Part shown: positions 57,016-64,000 of the stretch, in pieces
Layout: the number at the start of each line of letters is the position of its first letter
Numbering within the stretch: the first letter of the stretch is position 1
NCBI GenBank assembly: GCA_025267735.1
Contig: CM046297.1
Location: 13,886,515-13,950,514 of the forward strand
Origin: Mactra quadrangularis
Taxonomy: Eukaryota > Mollusca > Bivalvia > Venerida > Mactridae
Direction of reading: 5' to 3'
DNA length: 64,000 nucleotides
Made by a program: the position numbers and the translations under genes
Notes under the pieces: model-generated
Database searches by the model: none
The model's input: only the letters and a program-made list of their open reading frames with translations
What the model was told of the DNA's origin: nothing

Positions 57016-59793
57016 CATTTATTTTACGATTGTCTTTATGATAGTACAATTCACAGGCGATATCTTGATAGATTGTCATGACCAAAACCAAGATTGATAA
57101 GGAATGAAAAGGCTTTTTATTACAATAATTTGCCATTGTCCGTTCCCAGGCAAAATTTGACCCCTTAGGGTTTTTTGTCATTTGTTTGAAGTCACCTTTT
57201 TATAACAAAAGTTTTAAATTCTCAACACTGTAGAAAACATATTTTGTTCATTTATGTGAAAAATAAGAATTGTCATCTACCAGAAATGAGAATTATAAAT
57301 GTGTTTCCGTTAGTTTGACTCATGTAACAATTCATAGTACAATTGGCAATGAAAATGTATTGGAAAATGCTTGCTAGGCATCATAAAGTGAGTGTGAATA
57401 CATTCGTTTCGAAAGCAAATCAAACTTGGCTCAAACAAACACTAAATTCCGTCCGGTACCGTTCTGTTCCGTATACCAGATGCGTTTAATTATGGTGGAA
57501 AGTCTCTCTCGGGGAACGATTGTTTTTGTAATGTAATTCAATTAGAGTGTTGATAACACAATCATCATTCATAATATGATGAAAGTGATATACGAGCCAG
57601 ACATTTCTCGTCCAGTGTGAACATACGTCAACATTCATAGAGTTGATGAAATGATTATTCAACTGTATTGAACAGAAATTGACGAGAAATACCGATTGTG
57701 AACGAAAAGTCCAATCGTATCTTCTCGAGAATTTCCGTGAAAATATATTTCTGGTAATACATGTGTAAAATATTGGACATAATCAAGCTATAGCCGGCCC
57801 CAAGCCTTGTTGAGAAATGGTAAGAACGCTCTGCATTGTTAGAAAATACCAATCACTTTGTAAATAGCAAGCATTATAAGCTTAAAGGCAATTTTTGGTG
57901 AACATCACATACAAACGTTTTTGTGGGCAATCCTTTACATGTTTCAATGTTACTGTTGACAAGATAATCGGTCTACTCTTGTTTTCATCGATGTAATGTA
58001 ATGTTCAAATTGATTATCATACTTTGTTGGAAGTTTGCCACATTAATAACCTTCTGTGAATATACAATGGTATTAAAATGATAAAAAAAGTTTCTGCTTC
58101 GCCGTTTTATTTTATCATTCATACAGATAAGAAGATATAAAACCTGGTAAAATAATCAATTTACTTTCATTGTCTTGTATATATAGCAAATTACCTCCCT
58201 TGAATCGTGTTATCTCTCCTAATGAGCTGATTACCTCCCATTTGGGTATTGTTATCTCCCTTAACATCTTGGTATCACTGTTTTTAAATTGAATTATCTC
58301 CCCTGATCATTTAGACAATAATTAGTTCAACAAACTCTTGAGTACAATAAGTCACTAATCTTACTTTGTTACATTTCTTATTTGTCAGGTACACAGAACT
58401 GAAGAAGCGCTAATTCTTGTCATTCTGTGAAAACACTTAATAATCTTTAACACTTAATGGGTTGCGAGCAATATAACATTTTCACAAATATTGCTTCATG
58501 AACAGGCAGCGTTACGTTTTGCTTTATCGTTGATTTTTAAATGATTTAAGCCAGAAAGTTAATATGTAGGCTCGCTAAACTATAAATCTATCGCGAGTGA
58601 AAATGCAAGCTTAATGTACATGTATAACCTAAAGATACATTTTGGAACGGTCAAATACCTTCTCCATAAAGACAGAACTATCGTGTCATGAAATTAGCAT
58701 TTGATGGCAGGTAACGTTTTCTATTTATAAAATATATCATAACAAAAATCTAAGTCTGGTCAGTCCTTTACATTATACACAGAACTTTGAAGACAGCTTC
58801 TAATGATAGCATTTGTGCTGTGAATATATGATGGAAATTTTTAGACGATTGAATTAATTTCGCAGACAAAGATTTCACAAAGGAGCCACACACTATTCAT
58901 GTAGTTAACGGTTCCTTACGCTTATAAATACTTATTATGCAAAGGAACTGGTGAGTTTTTATGGTTATACTCAAGTTAAGGTTTAACAGAAATGAAGCAT
59001 GAAAGACAAGGAACAGATTGTGAATGTTTCGTAATAAAAAGCCAGTTGTAACATTCTTAAGAACTTTAAGGCTAGTTGAATATAGTTGTTTGTGTTTAAG
59101 AACTTAAAGGCCAATAGTTGATAACAGTATGTTGAAGTTTCTAAAACCTGGGTGTGCCCAATGGTGATGTAATATGTAAACACAGTCAATGGACATAACT
59201 ATTCTACGTATGTTTGCAAAAGAAAAGTCAGTGATGTGACCATTTGCGCCTGAATGCTAAAAATGCCACTTTTGGATGGATCACTGACAAAGGGGCTAGA
59301 TTGTCAGATTTTACAGGGATTTAAGCGTAATGATTTCATTGAAACAAAGGAATGAAGCAAACAATTTTAACATAAATTTGAATGTTAATTTTGTGCTTTA
59401 GTTGGCCCAGCTGTTGTAGAGATACTGACTACGAGTTTAGCCTCGGGATAACTTAACATATTAACATGATATAAATATTTAATGTCAAATAAATTGTTCA
59501 TGTCATTGATACAATTAGATAATTTAGGGAAGTGACACTAGTGGCCTATCAGGGTCTGTCAAAATCAACTTCCTTATTGTGACTATATACATGTATATAC
59601 CCGGGGCCGGAAACCATACTACATTGTCATCATCGACAGCCTGCCTTAACGGAATAATACGTGAATGTTTAAGAGGATTTATTGGTTTTTCAGGCGTTCC
59701 GAAGTTTCAGTTTCTCCTTCTTCGCAAAGTTTGATACAGTTTGATATCGACTTCAAACATTTCTTGAGGTACCCGGATGTCGACAAAACTTGC
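57016..59793. other. gene-free stretch
   Basis: Contains a short TTACCTCCC/TTATCTCCC run near 58190-58310. A possible but unproven terminal exon follows an acceptor at 58389 (TATTTGTCAG|G), reading YTELKKR then stop. Nothing else is supported. Confidence 0.35.
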
Positions 59794-59866
59794 CATTCGG
59801 ACCACCTCGACCATACATTGGATGAATAATTTTTATTCATAGTAAATGGCCGAGGAGTTTCGAATG
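59794..59866. mobile_element. 73-bp CATTCGGA MITE, copy 1
   Basis: CATTCGGACCACCTCGACCA at the left mirrors ATGGCCGAGGAGTTTCGAATG at the right, with ATGAATAATTTTTATTCAT forming the hairpin tip. Related to 63055-63162. Confidence 0.55.
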
Positions 59867-59919
59867 AAAACGTGCGTGTCGCTAGTTAATTAGAATATTT
59901 ACGCACCATTCCTTCAGTG

Positions 59920-59995
59920 ACTGACTACTGTTCTATGTGATAAAGAATCAGTGGTTGGAAGGGACAATGGTCTTGGAAAAAATTTTGATGTAGAA
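59920..59995 (-). mobile_element. short SINE remnant, family A
   Basis: Retains CAGTGACTGACTACTGTTCT and GGTTGGAAGGGACAATGGTC, diverged versions of the family A body. Confidence 0.4.
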
Positions 59996-60604
59996 TTCTA
60001 ATTCAAGTAATAATTAATGTAAAATAGACTTCGTACTTTCTACTGTTGAATGGAACGGTGTGAGAAAAATTTCCGATAATCTATGACCAGGACTGTAATT
60101 ACAACATTTTTTGGTCTGGCCTGATATTGCAGACCTCACATAATACAATGTAATCTAGGATTCATGTCGATTTTATTGAAATATTCATCGTTAGTTATTT
60201 TGCGTCTATCTGTAGGGCTTGATGCACGGCGCTTGCGTGTAGTGTTTTGTGTGATAAAGGCTCACCGTGAATCTACTTCATTTTGTAAAACAGACGACTT
60301 TATCATTAAGATAGGCCTTAATGCTTTTCTGCGATGATTTTGAAATTTTATTTTTCGACTGTTTTAAACAAAGACTAGATCTAATAGAGTCTGTACGAAG
60401 ATTCCCGAAACTAGTTTCGTCAGTAATCGACCATCTCCGTGATAAGCTTCCTACGGAAAATGCCGGGCTGTTTCCGATTGGAATTAATAATGATAAGAAT
60501 CATTAATGTTTCAGATCCAGGTAGATTTATTAAAATAGTAAAGCCTTTTATTTGTTAGACCAGTCACTATGTTTAATCATATAACAAATAGTCAGTTGAT
60601 ATAG

Positions 60605-60770
60605 CAGTCTACGAAATAAGTGGGTGTCTGGTTGCCCGGGACAACCAAATTCTAATTCGGGCGACCAAAAATTCCTTTCGGGCAACCAAAAATGAACTAT
60701 CAAGATATAATGCTAGCTGCTAAAATGACATGTTCCGGCAACCACTTTCATATCCTAATTTCGAAGACTG
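60605..60770. mobile_element. CAGTCTACGAAAT MITE, copy 3, with 5-bp target duplication
   Basis: CAGTCTACGAAATAAGTGGG at the left and CTAATTTCGAAGACTG at the right, flanked on both sides by TATAG (60600-60604 and 60771-60775). The interior has GGTTGCCCGGGACAACCAAA and CAAAAATTCCTTTCGGGCAA. 166 bp. Confidence 0.75.
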
Positions 60771-60775
60771 TATAG

Positions 60776-61603
60776 TAACTGATTTAGTAACCTGGCACTC
60801 AATGCATAATTATGAAATTTTCGTAAATCTTAATGAAAAACTAGATTTCTAAAACAACGCACAGTAAATGTTGAAAACTCCTGTCTTGGTCATTACATAT
60901 AAATACAAGGCTGGTATATTTGATTTGTACATAATATAGTCGAGAAATATTAGATATATCCTGACACTCATGGAATATTTTGAAGTATACATTGATCTAC
61001 GAACTAAAACAAGACTCAATTTGTAAATACATCGAACTAATCCAAGACAGGGAATATTCAGGATGACAATAAAATGTTGCATAGATCTAGCGTTAATTTT
61101 AAAATGCTTTATGAGTGTCTTGTTGGTGTAATGGTAAAAAGTTCTACCATCACAATCATGAAGGGGGGGGGGTATCAGCCACTCTTTCTTTGTTAGAATA
61201 AACTATACAACCTTTATTTCAGATACTAACCTACCATTGGAATGGATAGGTTAATTTGTATGTTTACAAAAACACGTAATGTTATTTGTTCGAACTGCAG
61301 GCCTACTTTAAAACCAAAGCCCTGGTCATTCGATATAAGTAACAGGGGTAAACAAACTTAATGCATTCAATTGTACTTAAATTATTGACCTTCGTATTCG
61401 TTTATTTGCGGAAAAAAAACGAGGCAGAACTAGTTAGGTCTAGATCTTGGTACAAAATACTGAACACATAGGCTTAATTATAATTACATGATTTTATTGA
61501 TATATCTAGATCTATGTTATTTGCATTAGTTAAACAGCTGTGCAAATGAACAAATAAAAAAATAATCACTTAAAAATAGACACAATGTACAGCGGCTATT
61601 TAT
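60776..61603. other. gene-free stretch
   Basis: No exon or repeat family supported; a G-run of ten lies near 61163. Confidence 0.35.
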
Positions 61604-61895
61604 ATAGGCGGCTCTAGCGGGGGGTCTGGTGGGTCCGACCCCCCCCCCTGGAATTTCCAAAATGTAGTTGTCCATTGGTGTATTTCTTGACTGTAAGTCA
61701 TTTTTAAGTTGCATGAAGCAATTTTTCTCGTTTAACATAGATTTAATGGTTATGTATTTTTATTATTTATATGTTGTATTATTCTGCAAAATGTGTACTT
61801 ACATATGGTTGTGGTTCAAAAGTTTGGATCCCCCTAGAAAAGTTCCGGACCCCCCCCCCCCCCTCCCCCAAGAAAAAATCCTGGATCAACCCCTG
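61604..61895. mobile_element. G/C-ended MITE-like repeat, copy 2
   Basis: Begins ATAGGCGGCTCTAGCGGGG and ends AAAAATCCTGGATCAACCCC. It contains CTGTAAGTCATTTTTAA and AAGTTTGGATCCCCCTAGAA in common with 49871-50090, and a C-run of 14 near 61850. The frame 61668-61928 crosses it and is not a gene. Confidence 0.7.
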
Positions 61896-62281
61896 ATTTA
61901 TCAAAAAAGCTCAGTTAGCTCACAATGATAATTATAAAGACTAAGACATTCATAGAGTATACAGATCTAGCTCTGTTGATATAGGAATTTATATGAAGAT
62001 CGAGCTTGTTTCTATAACAAAATGTTTATTATTAGATCTAGTAATAGGCCTATTAGCTTTATTTATTTATAAAATGTATATTTGAATTAATCTACGTTGA
62101 ATATTAGCCATTGACTAGCGAAAATATTAATCTAATAGTTACGAAAGCTAAACAATAACCCTATTTATAACTACGGTATACTTTTGTGAACTTTATCAGT
62201 TGAACAGAAAAACGCGCCAAATTATCTGTAGTAAATATTACTTTAGAATGTCTCTACTATTAAGCCGCTGTTCTTTCGTCA

Positions 62282-62354
62282 GTCCCCGTAGCGCAGTGGA
62301 TAGCGCGCTGGACTTCTAATCCAGAGGTCGCGGGTTCGAATCCCGCCGGGGATG
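62282..62354 (+). tRNA. tRNA-Arg (anticodon TCT)
   Basis: Full cloverleaf: acceptor GTCCCCG/CGGGGAT with discriminator G, D arm GCGCAGTGGATAGCGC, anticodon stem CTGGA/TCCAG with loop CTTCTAA (TCT in the middle), T arm GCGGGTTCGAATCCCGC. No intron, unlike vertebrate TCT genes that often carry one. Followed by TTTTTATTTTATTTTTT as Pol III terminator. Reads AGA codons. Confidence 0.95.
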
Positions 62355-63054
62355 CATTTTTATTTTATTTTTTATATAATTTTAAACTGATATAGAAATA
62401 AAAGTTATTTAATTTAAAACATTTTTCTATAGATCTAGTTCGATAGCGAATTTTTTATAAACACATTAAAGTCAGTCACTATCGAAGATGTAAACATATT
62501 TTACTCTAACAAAATGTAGATCTAACATGCAATGAAAAAAATACGTCTAAATATACTGAAAACAATGTGTATCAATGATTTTTATGTACTGAACAATAAA
62601 ACAATCAACTATCAGCGATTTTGCTTACATCGGCTAAATCCAGTGTATGTTACAAAGAGTACGAAAACATCCGAAGTTTGACGATGATTCACGATAGTTA
62701 TCCCACAGGAGTACATCCGCACGCGATTGTTAAGCCACACGAAGCTGTATTGGTTCTAGAGACAATTAACCTGTTTATTGTGATGTGTAATATAACCTCA
62801 GGAAACAGTTAATACCGCAATTATTCAAACATTTATATGGTCCTAGGCTTGGTTGTGCATTGATTGATATACATGTAGTTATATACTTGAAACATAGATC
62901 TAAAAGTATGCTGGTATTTTTCTGCAAGTGACCGAAGGTTTTAAAGCTTAAGATAGAACTCTAAGCACCAAGCACTTGACAGCGAAGAAGTAGGACTCGG
63001 TAAATGATTTGCCAGTAAGAATTTAAAGACCGTCGATCCTGGATACTTATCATG
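62355..63054. other. gene-free stretch
   Basis: The frame 62621-62812 starts with TTG and is not accepted. No other feature is supported. Confidence 0.35.
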
Positions 63055-63162
63055 CATTCGGAACACCTCTAAGATAAATGGTGAACATAGACATAGTAAA
63101 GATGTACAGCCGGTCTATCTAATTGTATGTCTATGGTAGTGAATGGCCGAGGATTTCCGAAT
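63055..63162. mobile_element. 108-bp CATTCGGA MITE, copy 2
   Basis: CATTCGGAACACCTC at the left mirrors GGCCGAGGATTTCCGAATG at the right. Inner arms ACATAGACATAGTA / TGTCTATGGTAGT pair as a hairpin. Confidence 0.55.
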
Positions 63163-64000
63163 GACTTATCACGGTAAACTTATACGTACATAGTCACCAA
63201 AGAACGGACAGACAGATCAAAGGACGGAATACTTAAGGCAAGGGTCATTATGTCTGAGAGAAGTGGTCACCAAGACAATCTGCTCGAGTGGTACTTCTAG
63301 AATTAAATTGTTGTGTTTGGATCACAATGAGGTCATGACCCTTACGTCACACTTCTTGAATAAATAATATTTAGTAAACCAAATAAAAATATTGACCAAT
63401 TCAGTGGCCAAAGTAAATGAAAAGAGTCCATGAAGACAATGGTCAGATTATTTCAAAAATCCACAACACCATTCCCATTCATAAACTCGATAAAGATTCA
63501 ATTTAAGGAATGACGTCATCATTTATTGATATCAAAATTTAAAAAGAAAATGGGTAAGGTAAAAAATGTGGACGACTGTGATACATTTCGGTCTGAGCAA
63601 ACATAGACGGTGTTATGCTAACAAACGCACTGAATCGCGTGTGAATAGAAACGGTGAAACATAGTACATTTATTTTTCTTCAAACGTTTTCAATGTGTAC
63701 TTAATCAAAACAGCTACGAAAGCAGACAACTAGATCAAAGGGAAATATTCTTAAATATTATCCGACATCGATCAATAAGACTTAACAAATGAATTTCAAG
63801 TCTTTATCATTTTTTCTGAAGTTTTTTTTTCAAATAAATTTGAAACATTATATTTTTTAACATATACTCTTTATTAATATCAAAGTGGTTTTTATCATTC
63901 CATACTGTCTTGTCATTTATTTTACTTTTTAAGTAACATTTATACAATGAATTTATATACAGTATACTTAAGAAGTACGGTGGAACCTGAGATATCCATT
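63163..64000. other. gene-free end of window
   Basis: AT-rich; no exon or repeat family supported. Confidence 0.35.

Noticed and set aside
58390..58413. Acceptor followed by YTELKKR and a stop as a terminal exon
   Set aside because: Only seven codons; no upstream exon found on the plus strand.
60321..60506. 61-codon ATG frame with plausible amino-acid mix
   Set aside because: No domain, splice sites or conservation evidence; length is within chance for this composition.
62621..62812. 63-codon plus-strand frame
   Set aside because: Starts with TTG and has no splice or domain support.

Overview
This window is AT-rich animal nuclear DNA, most likely from a bivalve mollusc. The evidence is intron-split genes with GT/AG junctions, a secreted C1q-domain gene of the kind greatly expanded in bivalves, tRNA-derived SINEs whose shared tail reads CGGCGTTAAACCCAAC (a molluscan-type arrangement), and a heavy load of satellites, MITE-like elements and short tandem repeats. 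No bacterial gene layout, rRNA or CRISPR array is present. Species cannot be fixed from the sequence alone.

Layout. 1-13.4 kb is repeat territory. A ~396-bp satellite, organised as ~792-bp dimers, lies in one orientation at 1-2.25 kb and in the opposite orientation at 8.8-10.7 kb. Between them are two ~1-kb direct repeats, a decayed LINE fragment and a 3.3-kb element with terminal inverted repeats. The right arm runs into a palindromic AGCAGAAGGAT minisatellite and then a strict 55-bp satellite, which is split in perfect register by a 1346-bp insertion. 13.4-17.1 kb holds a small secreted cysteine-containing protein gene (minus strand), assembled from three short exons, with a 27-bp minisatellite in its first coding intron. 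19.6-23.2 kb (plus) holds a four-exon mucin-like, EGF-containing single-pass membrane protein. 23.9-25.6 kb (minus) holds a three-exon DUF218/YdcF-like gene with an ETS/CACGTG-type promoter. The mucin-like and DUF218 genes converge tail to tail. 31.35-37.54 kb (plus) holds a three-exon C1q gene; its first coding intron contains a 3.8-kb TIR element that itself contains a SINE with a 13-bp target duplication. 38.6-44.3 kb (minus) holds a six-exon secreted cysteine-rich protein with ephrin-receptor-like/GCC repeats, including a recently duplicated exon pair. The C1q and cysteine-rich genes also converge. From 44.3 kb to the end I find only two tRNA-Arg genes (CCT at 47.0 kb, TCT at 62.3 kb), SINEs, MITEs, a 30-bp minisatellite and otherwise featureless DNA.

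The five protein genes do not form a pathway, but four of the five encode secreted or cell-surface products (C1q lectin-like, mucin/EGF, cysteine-rich repeat, small cysteine-containing peptide), which fits a molluscan immune or secretory neighbourhood. All exon joins were deduced by eye from splice sites and reading phase. In four of the genes the joined lengths are exact multiples of three. No transcript or database evidence was available.
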